A program made the position numbers and the translations under genes. Below are positions 23,101 through 31,870 of a DNA stretch of 64,000 nucleotides, piece by piece (within the stretch, counting starts at the first letter, position 1; each line of letters starts with the position of its first letter). The notes under the pieces were generated by a model. That model ran no database searches, had not been told where the DNA came from, and worked only from the letters and a program-made list of their open reading frames with translations. Location: positions 4,243,935-4,307,934 of the forward strand of contig CM057165.1 in NCBI GenBank assembly GCA_029962745.1, written 5' to 3'. The DNA comes from Echinometra lucunter. Its lineage: Eukaryota; Echinodermata; Echinoidea; Camarodonta; Echinometridae.

Positions 23101-25856
23101 ACAATCAGGTGAAATGTAATATTATGATGAATGATAAAATAGAGGAAATTAGCAAAGCCAGTTAAAATCCAATCAGTATTCTACCCATTATGAACTTGAT
23201 TTGAAAAATTAAAAAAAACAGCTCAGTTAATAAGGAATTTTCCCCCTCACACCAGCAATTTTGAAACTATCGTTTACTGTTTCACTTTTCTAAAGAAATG
23301 TCAGTAAACAATATCAAACAGAGATAAGGCTACAACTAACCAGCCAAATGGATTCGAAAATCATGATGTTGAACTCTTCCAAATTTTCTTGCTTGTGTTG
23401 CCATGAGGATTATTAATATTTCTGTGGCCTAAACATGAAGTTGTACTTCCTCAATGCATTGTGATCACTACCACCTTACTATGATAATTCTGAACCATGA
23501 TGGTTGAATTGAGCAGTGCATATGAATTGAGCAGTGCATATGAATTGAGCAGTGCATATGAATTGAGCAGTGCATATGAATTGAGCAGTGCATATGAATT
23601 GAGCAGTGCATATGAATTGAGCAGTGCATATGAATTGAGCAGTGCATATGAATTGAGCAGTGCATATGAATTGAGCAGTGCATATGAATTGAGCAGTGCA
23701 TATGAATTGAGCAGTGCATATCAATGTTTCTTGACCCACTATCTTACTTGCAGTATTTTCCAGGGAGACCCGAGGTGATGTCTTTTCTATCCAACACCCA
23801 TCAGTGGTTGCTTCAGAAGGAGGGTACCACTGTACCCATAGAGGAATGGTTAACCCTTGTAGATCCTAGTAAGGTAAGGTCCTATCACTTGGGTGAATCC
23901 TCCATTTTCTTGCCATCTAGGAGTAAAGTTAGTGGAGCCTGCTTCAGGGAGACAAGAAAAGGGGTCTTTAAAGGCAGATAATAATAATAATGATAATGAT
24001 AATAATTTTCTTTACCCAGGGAACCCTCATCGACATAATTGCTATTCTTCCTAAGTTTCCTGCAATTATTTTTACCCCAGCAGTTGTCAGGTACCCATTT
24101 ACACCTGGGTGGAGAGTGGCAAATGTGGATTAATGTCTTGCCAAAAGACGTTAATGACGGGCTGGGATTCGAACCCTCAACCCTCAGATTAAGAGTCAAG
24201 TGAATGAACCACTGTATCATGGCACCTCCACATGGCAGATGCACGCTAAAGCAGATGGCTTTTATATCCGATTTCATCTACTACAACATTCCAATGAAAA
24301 ATCTTGTTCAAGAGAAATAAATGTCATAAGGCATATTTTGTAGAGGATACCTTGCACAGAATCACTCTGTATACATGTCCAGTTTTTCTTTGATTTTAGA
24401 TTTACATGTATTAGATTGATTAGGGCCTCATTTATTAATAAACTACATAAGAATGTTACTTCCTCCATCGTGTTTCAAGAAATCTAATGGCAATCTTTTG
24501 CCTATGTTTTATGAATTTGTTATAATAATCACCGTTTCTATTTGTGACAAATTTCTCTGCTGGTATTCTTATATCAAACTTGTGGAATAGGAACCAGGGA
24601 ATGGCCTTCCTGATAGAGTGGAGTGGATTGGATGTCGTGGGAGTGAGCCTCATTTCCGAGGCTATCCCTGTGGCCTTTGGACGCTGTTCCACACCTTGAC
24701 TGTCTCTCATGCTTCTCTCATCAGAAGATGTGAGTCTAATCATATCTGCAATTGATTGATTTTGAATTTAGTCATTTTTTTTAGGAATGGGAAGGGAGAC
24801 AGAAAAATTTAGCAAGGTAACATTTCCTTTATATTCTGAAACAAGGTCATGGAAGGTTGCTTCTGTGGTTTCTAGACAGTGTTTGTATTACTATCCAAAA
24901 TAGAAATGAAGTTATGATATTTCCTTTTTCATACAGTATTATTTCTCTGAATTAACCCATGCTACCATTCTGATGCTCACAACATTCAAAGAATCCCTTC
25001 ATACCAGGTAGTCATGTAGTACACCTTATCGGAGAATGGCAAATTTAGATAGATATCTTCCTGAAGGATTTTAGAGCCATTTTAGGGCTCTGTCCCTCCC
25101 AAGACCTTCAGATCTCCTGTTAGGAGTGTTTAAAGTACTTGACTGCAAGACCTCTTCTATTGGATGTTGGAGTTGATGTGATTTGTTTTTCTTGCATGTT
25201 TTGTTATACCATTAGATGATAATGTGAGCTACATGGAAGTCCTCCATGCCATGAGAGGCTACATCCTCTCCTTCTTCAGCTGCCAGAACTGCCGTGAGAA
25301 CTTCCGCCATGAGGTTTCCGACCTGGACGAATCTGTCACCTCCTTGGATGGCGCCATCATGTGGCTTTGGCAGACTCACAATCGCGTCAACAAGCGTCTC
25401 CGGGGTGACCCCTCCGAGGACCCCGCGCACCCCAAGCAGCCATTCCCCCCGCGGACGATATGCGCTTCCTGCTACGCTAGCACCAACATGGAGTTATGGG
25501 AAGAGAGGCGGGTTCTTGGGTTCTTGAAAGACTACTACAGCTTGCGGAATTTCGCATTCAAGGGACTCTACATTTCAGATGCTAGTGATGCAACAGACTC
25601 GAGGACTCATGGGACGTTGAATCCGGATAACGTTAAGCAGGATGTTTTGAATAACTTGCGTCAGAGGGAGATGAGTATTCGTCTCGCGGTGGAGACAAGA
25701 AAGGCGGGGTACTTTGGTCTCGGGATCAACAGAATTGACCTCAGCATGTGTATGATATTGAACGTCAGCTGTGTCATGCTCATTGTTTGTGTCTACTTCA
25801 TTCTCGTGTGGAGAAGAAGGAGAAGAACTAAATTGTCCAGGCTCCTGCCTCGATAA
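10835..25856 (+). CDS. QSOX: Quiescin-sulfhydryl oxidase (QSOX), 11 coding exons
   Basis: QSOX enzymes are FAD-dependent sulfhydryl oxidases of the secretory pathway that make disulfides in client proteins and reduce oxygen to peroxide. Exons: 10835-11119, 13859-13956, 14969-15023, 16212-16317, 17629-17722, 19885-20030, 20868-21539, 22846-22975, 23754-23873, 24591-24729, 25216-25856; all phases agree. The predicted ~829 residues contain a signal peptide, a thioredoxin domain with CGHC (77-80), a second thioredoxin-like domain without CxxC, a long acidic linker (about 280-485), the HRR/Erv domain with CQNC (639-642) and CASC (699-702), the FAD-site segment THNRVNKRL, and a C-terminal membrane segment (about 794-815) followed by RRRRR. 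Spacing of the two Erv cysteine pairs matches vertebrate QSOX1 as I recall it. Exons 1 and 2 have four apparent one-base losses. Start could instead be ATG at 10874, which gives a more typical signal peptide. QSOX1 versus QSOX2 orthology cannot be settled here. Confidence 0.93.
11245..11531 (+). repeat. GAT and GGA trinucleotide repeats in QSOX intron 1
   Basis: Two simple repeats: (GAT)n, interrupted, at about 11245-11352, and (GGA)n with AAG flanks at about 11466-11531. They give Asp- or Glu-run open frames that are not genes. Confidence 0.88.
11975..12279. repeat. Two-copy tandem duplication, 153-bp unit
   Basis: The unit starting GAGTGAAAGCG at 11975 is repeated from 12128, nearly identical apart from single-base changes (for example GCGTGGG versus GCGCGGG). 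It includes GATCGCAGCGCTAGCGAGCT and GGCATGGCAGTGCAGC, so it is GC-richer than its surroundings. It may be part of a larger unclassified element, since the flanks (11760-11900, 12460-12600) share TATGAACAC/GTGTGAACAG-type motifs. Confidence 0.8.
12750..13055 (+). repeat. Possible 3' tail of a retroelement
   Basis: The segment ends in AATAAATGAATTGACC followed by (TTGAA)n, resembling the short-repeat tails of non-LTR elements. A related GGGGTGAGTGG...AATAAAGTTCAAG piece lies at about 13640-13765. No coding remnant is seen in either. Confidence 0.35.
13859..13956 (+). CDS. QSOX: QSOX exon 2 (with apparent one-base losses)
   Basis: Starts after TTACTTAG, completes the Asp codon and reads DWKHIVKIGAIDCADKK. 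It then falls into TGA (13930-13932) as written. Reading across three short homopolymers (near 13907, 13927 and 13946) with one extra base each gives TDVCRAHDVHGYPSMK, the conserved cis-Pro region of QSOX thioredoxin domains. The donor GTAGGA starts at 13957. Confidence 0.8.
14223..14722. other. Assembly gap of exactly 500 N in QSOX intron 2
   Basis: 500 N, a fixed-size placeholder. The right flank (14723-14806) is a purine-rich AAG/GGA simple repeat, a plausible reason for the break. Exons 2 and 3 join without loss, so no coding sequence appears to be missing. Confidence 0.98.
14969..15023 (+). CDS. QSOX: QSOX exon 3
   Basis: Starts after ACCCACAG and ends at GTAAGA. It encodes CFYPFTKADNMTGAKLYRG, the strand after the cis-Pro loop, and leaves in phase 1. 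Continuity with exon 2 means no exon need be hidden in the N gap upstream. Confidence 0.85.
16212..16317 (+). CDS. QSOX: QSOX exon 4: last helix of first thioredoxin domain
   Basis: Starts after TTGTTGTAG and ends at GTAAGT. It encodes GRDVRTMREFVAAQIEEEAK followed by a Pro-rich hinge (LKPWPDLQPAE). This corresponds to the RTLR..I helix and the PP-rich link to the second thioredoxin-like domain. Confidence 0.87.
16540..16845. mobile_element. MITE with GGTGCGTTCAGATATG ends in QSOX intron 4
   Basis: Left GTGCGTTCAGATATG followed by TGACTTTGTGC is mirrored on the right by GTACAAAGTCGC and CATATCTGAACGCATC. Terminal repeats are about 25-29 bp, total about 306 bp, with a non-coding interior that has further GTCGC/GCGAC complementarity. 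Confidence 0.75.
16991..17475. repeat. Inverted-repeat-bounded segment with a tRNA-like piece
   Basis: GAGTTCCATATGTACCCCCC near 17003 is mirrored by GGGGGGTACATATGGAACTC near 17440, each with a nearby TGAACTC or GTTCA motif. Inside, about 17285-17342 resembles a tRNA-derived promoter (GCTCGATAGGTAAGGCGATG, then CCGGGTTCGAGTC as B box). It could be a SINE inside or between two repeat arms. Confidence 0.5.
17629..17722 (+). CDS. QSOX: QSOX exon 5: start of second thioredoxin-like domain
   Basis: Starts after CTGTACAG and ends at GTGAGA. The segment FLVVVFQGADNFMGKE matches the family pattern of a hydrophobic strand followed by a Gly-rich turn. An alternative acceptor at ATCATCAG just before TTCCTGG does not keep the phase, so 17629 is preferred. 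Confidence 0.8.
18358..18581 (+). mobile_element. MITE family 'ACCTGTTTACTAAT', copy 1 (QSOX intron 5)
   Basis: Left AGACCTGTTTACTAAT and right ATTAGTGAACAGTTCTATT are imperfect inverted repeats. The ~224-bp element matches 61896-62121 along its length, including TTTCTCTCCAGAACCCTT and GAATAGAAGGAATC. No coding content. Confidence 0.75.
19885..20030 (+). CDS. QSOX: QSOX exon 6: second thioredoxin-like domain
   Basis: Starts after TTTCTAG and ends at GTAAGC. It encodes IILDISNHEGVEARWMRKAD and KWGVDSFPSAYIIDRSG, the cis-Pro region (FPS) of the redox-inactive domain. No CxxC is present, as expected for this domain. Confidence 0.9.
20868..21539 (+). CDS. QSOX: QSOX exon 7: end of thioredoxin-like domain plus long acidic linker
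   Basis: Starts after GTATTCAG and leaves in phase 2 at GTGAGT (21540). A donor-like GTGAGT at about 21533 would break the frame. The first ~35 residues (RASFSSAIKKHIKENF) close the domain. Then comes about 180 residues dominated by Glu, Lys, Gly and Asp, encoded by a purine-rich strand, with a block reading MGLSLLLRPGDKGFVEM in the middle. Vertebrate QSOX has only a short linker here. The frame is open throughout the 672 bases, which argues for real coding sequence. Confidence 0.82.
21554..21710 (-). repeat. Dispersed 'AAAGACCGCCC' repeat, copy 2 (inverted)
   Basis: Reverse complement of the 9910-10046 family: GAAGACCGCCCATGG, AACAAGAAAAGCAGTCTTTA and a terminal TTTGACTG are shared. It lies directly after QSOX exon 7 in the intron. 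Confidence 0.6.
22345..22520. repeat. TTC/CT-rich simple sequence in QSOX intron 7
   Basis: Pyrimidine-rich tract of TTC, TCTT and CT units. Frames through it give Phe/Ser runs that are not genes. Confidence 0.88.
22846..22975 (+). CDS. QSOX: QSOX exon 8: start of HRR domain
   Basis: Starts after CATATCTTAG and ends at GTAAGT. It encodes PKVYMLDLESAIQYSLRQEV, closely matching the IYMADLESAL motif of QSOX proteins. Confidence 0.92.
23505..23720 (+). repeat. Perfect minisatellite, 12 copies of an 18-bp unit, in QSOX intron 8
   Basis: The unit TGAATTGAGCAGTGCATA is repeated 12 times with no mismatch (216 bases). Since 18 is a multiple of 3, several frames stay open through it, but it is intronic and 33 bases before exon 9. 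There are no spacers, so it is not a CRISPR array. Confidence 0.97.
23754..23873 (+). CDS. QSOX: QSOX exon 9: HRR domain
   Basis: Starts after TTACTTGCAG and ends at GTAAGG; exactly 40 codons in phase 0. Begins YFPGRPEVMSFL, the conserved YFPGRP motif. A perfect minisatellite ends only 33 bases upstream of the exon, so the acceptor region is compact. Confidence 0.92.
23978..24245 (-). mobile_element. tRNA-derived SINE with a Lys-like tRNA head
   Basis: Read on the minus strand it has AGTGGTTCATTCACTTGACT, then a CTCTTAA anticodon-like loop, then GGGTTCGAATCCC (Pol III B box). The body contains TGGCAAGACATTAA and CCACTCTCCACCCAGGTGTA, and the tail is (ATT)n. The same body occurs at 55194-55460. 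Confidence 0.82.
24591..24729 (+). CDS. QSOX: QSOX exon 10: start of Erv/ALR catalytic domain
   Basis: Starts after GTGGAATAG and ends at GTGAGT. It encodes VEWIGCRGSEPHFRGYPCGL and WTLFHTLTV, the conserved C-x-GS-x-PHFRG-x-PC block and FAD-contacting helix. Phase 0 in, phase 1 out. Confidence 0.93.
25005..25165 (-). mobile_element. Degraded copy of the same SINE body
   Basis: On the minus strand, AATTTGCCATTCTCC and ATCTTCCT/AGGAAGATATC correspond to CATTTGCCACTCTCC and GGCAAGACATT of the intact copy. The B box is decayed. Assigned by position-by-position resemblance only. Confidence 0.45.
25216..25856 (+). CDS. QSOX: QSOX exon 11: Erv domain CxxC motifs, membrane anchor and stop
   Basis: Starts after ACCATTAG. 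It contains CQNC at 25281-25292, WLWQTHNRVNKRL, DPSEDP and PKQPFPP, then CASC at 25461-25472. A ~75-residue linker leads to a hydrophobic segment (CMILNVSCVMLIVCVYFILV) and a basic tail ending at TAA. GC content is visibly higher than in the flanking introns. Confidence 0.95.
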
Positions 25857-27154
25857 CGCATCTCATTTCATACCAACATGCACTGTTGAATGGTGCCAAA
25901 AGAGAAGACATGATCTAAATATTTTTTGCTATTTATTTACGTGTGAGCATGATGATGTTCTGTGGTGCTGGCCTGGAGATCAAATCAGACATAAAATATG
26001 TGGTCGCACTCAACAGGTTGCGAGAACTTGGTGCAATTTGAAATAGCCTTTTCTATGTCAATTTTTTTTTTTGGCTTTATGCTGATGTACGTTTCCTCAA
26101 AATTAGGACTGCTCAACATAAATAGATGTAAAGGTTAGATTTATTGAGGTCAGTAATGCATTTCTGATTTATATGCACATACAGGTACATTAAGATGACT
26201 TGTTCTGAAATACTTATGAATTTACTGTAAAAACTTATTTTCTTACCTTCATCCCATTGTACAATCAGTGGTCAAGAAATTTAGTTCTTTCTCTCCTTGC
26301 CTTTTTCTTTTGTTTCTTCATTGTATATCTCTCTATTATTTCCACAGACTTAGGATTTATCAAGTGTTTGTTGCAGTTTTCGTTTTTGGTAATACGTGGC
26401 GTTCTAGTCATTTTCGCATTCTTCTTCTTGTTTAGATGTTCTTCGGAAAAATTACTGCTATGTGGTAAAATTGGATGCTTTCTAGATTGTATGTCTAGAT
26501 TATTATATAGATTCTTATATCTATATTACCTATAGTGCATGTGCCATTATATCATGTAGACGTCTTTATCTGTGTATCAGTATGGGCAGTAGGTTTTGCA
26601 TATGTATGTGTGTGTATGTGTATGTGACGTGTAAAATGTATTTGAATTACAAACTATTGATAAATTTCACACTTTAAAAAAATAGCAAAAAAATCTCAGC
26701 AACAGGCATACATATGTCAATCATATTCTCAGTAATGCCTCGATTTTGAGATGTTTCTGGGTAATTTCATGTCATCATAATAGTTTGTATGACCATGTAA
26801 GTATTTATAGCATGTGTGATATTTGTGAATTCCTGCAAGTTTTATAAAAGGGGTAGGTGATCAATTATTCAACACCTGAAAACAGTTTCAGTATATGTCT
26901 TATCTTTTCTGTAGATATTGTAAGACATGTTTGGGCCACAATCCTCCAGTTTGAGCATGAATGATGGGGCAAGGTAGCCTCTTCTTTTCCTTTTTTTTAA
27001 AGATTTAATCATTCCTTTGCTCATTTATTTTGAATTATTTTTGGTTAAGTCTGTTGTCACATTTTACTTTTTTAAAGAAAAGAGCCAGCAATACTTTCTA
27101 TGGGCTTGTTGTTTAATAATGAATGATTGAATGAGTGTTCACTGTGATATTTAT
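25857..27154 (+). other. QSOX 3' UTR and downstream sequence
   Basis: AT-rich sequence after the QSOX stop codon with no supported exon. Nothing recognisable is seen apart from short T and GT tracts near 26060 and 26605. The polyadenylation site cannot be placed with confidence. Confidence 0.4.
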
Positions 27155-27299
27155 ATTATATTGGATGGCTCTGAATGGGATACCAGAGAATATTCCATGA
27201 ATTAGGGTCAATATTGCACGAATCGAAGATGAGTGCAATATTGGCCCTAACGAGTGGAATATTCCTGGTATTCCATGAAATAAAGCCATCCAATATAAT
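27155..27299. mobile_element. Hairpin element of ~145 bp
   Basis: TTATATTGGATGGCT at the left is mirrored by AGCCATCCAATATAA at the right. Inner segments GAATATTCCATG, TTAGGGTCAATATTGCAC and GTGCAATATTGGCCCTAA continue the complementarity, so nearly the whole element can fold back. No coding content. Confidence 0.75.
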
Positions 27300-28275
27300 T
27301 ATTATTATCTATACCCAACAGGAAAGGGATTTTAAACTCAATAAATGTCATTCCAGCAACTAAAAAGGGCCCCCATCGTACATTTATTTTGATCACGCAA
27401 GTTTGACTTACCTCTTTATGACGTCGTCAAAGTGTCGTTTGTGCATTGCATGTATTGCGTATCCACGCATTGTAATCCTTATTGCGCATGTTTTTTTTAT
27501 TGAGCGCACGCGAAGAGACCATGCAATATCGCATAATATTGCACAGCAAATTTTGTACATGAGCCTATGGGGAATTCGGCGTTTTATGCAATATGCTCTG
27601 ATATTGCACAGACAAGTCATGCAGACAAAAAATATGTGTTTTTAATGTGCTGCTAAAATGCTCTATATAGATAATAATTGTACTCATATCACAATATTAT
27701 TAGTATTGTCTTGCATTGCCACTGGTAATCCATGATTAGTCATATATTATATAAATGATGCATGCACTATACTGGATTATGTGCACGACAAATACTAAAT
27801 TATTCCAAGTGCAGTTTTGTTTTGAAATAGACCTGCACGAGGGTTAATTTAGTATTTGGAATTCATAGAGACCAGTAAATGGTGCATTAATAAAACATGC
27901 ACTATTTGTTGTATTGAATAGACCCCTATAAACATTAGATCTAGTGTGCCATATCCCCTGTGCAACAAATCAAATTTATAGTGTGCATGATCTTGCACTA
28001 TAACAATATTACTCATGTCACATGATGCAAACATGTACAGGTACAGGTATCTAATCCATCACAGCACGTATGATACATACACTATTTACCACAATTCCAT
28101 AGTTGTTAGTCATTCACAGTGGTATGTTTTCATTCCACCCCAACATAAAAGATCAGTGCCATCTTTACACAGTTTAGTCAACCTGATTGCAGTAGGTATG
28201 AATATATTGTGTGCTTGCCTGATGAAGCAACAAGTGTCATTTTTTTTGTCCATGGTGCCAATAGGCTGAAAGCAT
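27300..28275. other. Unique-looking non-coding sequence left of the overlap
   Basis: I see no supported gene. There are several short segments with repeated GCAATAT and CATGCACTAT motifs, possibly from further decayed hairpin elements. Confidence 0.35.
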
Positions 28276-29298
28276 TGTAGATAGATGCCTCAGTCTTAGT
28301 TTAGGAAATAGCGCCACCTTGTGTTGTAAATGAGTACATTTTCCAAATGTATTATCCAGATAATTCTTATTTCATTCAGTGGTACTTTTTTTTTTCTTCT
28401 TCTTCTTTGGTTTGTTTTTAATGCCAGTTTGTAGTTAAACACACAAAGGTTTTTAGTTTCAAATGTGTACTTCAGTATTTCATATTTTCTTTTAGTCTTG
28501 TAGTCTGTAGCTTTGATATATATACCATCAAACCCCTCTCCTTTTCATGAAAATAAAAGAGCTGTAAATTTGGGGATTTCAGAAGCGTGCCCACTAATGG
28601 ATGCATTAGTGCTGAAATGTTATTATGAAAGTGCAAACTCCTGCATATCAAAATTTATGATGATTTATTTGAAAAATTTATACACCTATTTGTTGTGCTC
28701 CATTTTCTCACCTTGCCTTCATTTGGATTGGAATGGGGTTTGTTTTTCATGTTTGTAGTTGAATTGATATCCAGACATTTGTAATTGCAGGTAAATTACA
28801 TATTGGGCTCGTATTCGTAATAACATAACAGTAGAGAAGAGTTGAAAAGAATCTGTTTATTTGATTGTGAGTGTGAAATATGTCCCATTCCTGCTCATAT
28901 ACATGTAGGGAATATTTACATTTTTAAAGTTATCTTCACTTTGGGGGCTTGTAACAAAGAAGATTATAAACCATTTCAAGTACTAGACAAATAGATTTGT
29001 ATATTCGTTAGTATTCATTGTTCTTTACTACTTAATATTTAAATACTTAGAAAACCCTTTCTTTCTGTTATAGATATATAGATATAGATGTTTTTGAGGG
29101 GTTTTTTTTTATAGCATGGGATAATTCTCATAAGTTAGTATATAAACAACAAATAATACTATTTGAAACGTATATTCATTATGTTTTACAATATCAGATA
29201 AATATTGTAAGGTAGTTGAGGTTTAATAATTTTTCCCTTTATCTTCCTTTTCTTGCTCTGGGAAGAGGTGATATGCAATGTCTCACTCTTTCTCTATA

Positions 29299-29819
29299 CT
29301 GGGTGTCCCAGAAAAAGCGGTGGATTTTCAGTACTTTACCTTCAAAAAGTAGACCAATCTTTTTACATCAGTGGGTAAAGCATCGTCTCCCGAAGAAAAT
29401 GATACCAAGATCATTGAATATGGTGAAGTGACTTGTATTCTATGCCCGTTTCTTGAAATACAGTCATTTTCAAATTTTTGGCGACTGATGAGGGTAGCTT
29501 TGTGGTGGGATGGCCTTTCATAATACGATGTTTGAGGGAAGTCCATTGATGCATGTCAGCAACAAACCGTGCCAAACATGCCATGTGAAAGGCTATTCCC
29601 GACACAATTCTGCTCTCCACTGTCGCAAAAAACATGCGAAATTCGAAAATCAGTGTATTTTAAGAAACGAGCATAGAATCAAAATTACCTCACCAAATTT
29701 AATGATCTTGGTATCATTCTCTTGGTAGAAGATGTTTTACCTCCTAAGTAAAAAGATTATTTACTTTCTGAAGGTAAAGTACTGAAAATCCACCGTTCCG
29801 CTTTTTCTGGGACACCCGA
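29299..29819. mobile_element. mariner-like foldback MITE (copy 1)
   Basis: Ends CTGGGTGTCCCAGAAAAAGC and GCTTTTTCTGGGACACCCGA with TA flanks, resembling mariner/Tc1 termini. The two ~260-bp halves are complementary throughout (ATGATACCAAGATCATT-type and GCCTTTCACATGG-type segments), so it folds into a long hairpin. No transposase. Confidence 0.8.
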
Positions 29820-31463
29820 TATAGAGATATCTCTCGTTCTATTTTTTTTTTGTGTGTGTGTGTCTGTTTATCTCTCTTTCCCCTTTCTTATAACTCATAT
29901 GATTAAAAGTAGCATTGATATGCTAATATATAGAGACAGGGTACATTTGTTATAAGCAAATAATTGTGCAGGTATATGAAAATTACTCTAGCATTTTGTA
30001 TCATGACATTTAGTTGGTTTAATTTTTAATTTGATATGATAACTTGTCACTAAATGTGGATGTATTATGCAAAATTTCAGTCAAGATGTAATTATTTCAT
30101 TTAAAAGTATGATCTGTGAGAAAAAAAAAGAATCTTAAATGTTTTTATTTTTAAAAGATTGAATCTTTATTTTTCATCAGTTCTCATTGCATATGATTAT
30201 GTACAATATTGAATTATGCACCATGTAAGATGTTATGTAAGAATATTATGAATGATTATGTTAACAAGTGTTTATGCTAACATTTTCAAATTGATAAATA
30301 TTTTATAGACATATGATAGCATTTTTCTTGTTTGATCCTGGTTGTAGAATTTAATATTTCGAGGGGTTACAAGATAATATTTAAGATGATATTTCACATG
30401 AAAAATATTAGAGGCCCTCTTAATGGTATGGGGGAAAATATGATCATAATGATATTGCCCTTTCAGTATTGTGCAATAGTATTCATTGTGTAGAAACAAA
30501 ACATTCATCATGTTCATTACATTGTTCATTTTATTTTGGTCTTTGTGTGAAAGTGTTATCAAACCTTTGTTTTTATTTTAACCGTCTTTGGTTTGCCCCC
30601 TTATTTTAGTTTAGAGTGCATGTTTGTTTGTGTGTGAAAAAAAGAAAAGAAAAAAACTTAAAAGAATAAATTTCATAGATTTGGAACAAAGTTGGGCAGA
30701 ATTTAGGGAAACTTACATGTACTAAAATGCTGCAGATATTCATGCTATCTGCAGTTGTTGTTACTGTACTTTTGTTCTTTAGTGGTTGGAGTAAATTGTT
30801 TTCTTTGGAATGGATGCTCAACTTGGGCAACATTCCTAAGTTAGTATGCTTTTTTTCTGTGGTGCCATATCATTACCTAAAAGGAATAGATGTTTTTGTT
30901 TTTAATCCTAGTGATACATGTGTTGTTCGTAATCACATTCTTTCAACATTGCTGTTTAATAGTTTCTTTTTTCCCCTCTCCATTTTAGTCTTGCAAAGTA
31001 ATAATGAAAAAGATGGATTTGAAGTTGACTCGATATTCTTTCTTGTTCAAGAAAGTACGTCATGGAGTATTTATTGGCATTTCTTCTCTCTTTTTCCCCC
31101 TGTAATGTTTAGTCTGAACTTTAATCAGATATATCTTTCAAAGTGATCATTATACTAAATCATGCATTCATATGTTTTTATGCACTCACACATGATTTTG
31201 TCATTGATGTGGCACTTCAATTTAGAAATAAAGTCATATACATCAAGGATTTATATAAAAAAAAAGAGAAAAGATGTGTGATATGATTTTTTTTTTATTA
31301 CCATTTAGATTTGAAAAAATCTGTGTTAATGCAAGAAGTGATCGAGAATAATGCTGGTGACACACCCCTCGCTTTTCCTGTCATTTTTATAAGATTTTGT
31401 TTTTCAAGAGTAAAAAAAAAAGGGAGAGGGAAACATGTTTGAAGTGACAGCAATACAGAGATA

Positions 31464-31467
31464 GAGG

Positions 31468-31509
<42 letters not shown>

Positions 31510-31870
31510 AGGGAGAGAGAAAGAGAGAGAGAGAAAGCGTGAGAGAGAAGGGGAGGAAGAGGTATGAAGGGATGGGGAGGGAAAGAGGGGGAAGAGTGGG
31601 GTCAGAGAGAGAGAGAGAGAGGAGAGGGGGGGAGGGGGGGGGGGGGAGGGGAAAAGGTTGAGAACGGGAATTATTGGAATAATTAAGAAGGAGGCTAACA
31701 TGGATAGGAAGAAAGCTGCAAATATGAGAGAGAGAGAGGGCAGGAGGGGAAGAGGTTGAGAACGGGAATTATTGGAATAATTAAAGAGGAGGCTAGATGG
31801 ATAGGAAGAAAGCTGCAAATATGAGAGAGAGAGAGAGGGGGGGGGGAGAGGGAGAGAAAGGAGAGTGGTG
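31464..31870. repeat. GA/G-rich compound microsatellite (copy 1)
   Basis: Several (GA)n and G-run tracts alternate with two copies of a ~110-bp piece containing GAGAACGGGAATTATTGGAA. Ser/Leu frames on the reverse strand are artefacts. Confidence 0.9.

Noticed and set aside
23505..23720. CRISPR-like array
   Set aside because: Repeats are directly adjacent with no spacers, and the genome is eukaryotic.
23497..23778. Open frame encoding a 6-residue repeat (SSAYEL) across the minisatellite
   Set aside because: The 18-bp unit is divisible by three, so several frames stay open by necessity. It lies in a QSOX intron and has no start or domain support.
29328..29728. Frames within the mariner-like element as a transposase remnant
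   Set aside because: The halves are reverse complements of each other and no catalytic motif is visible.
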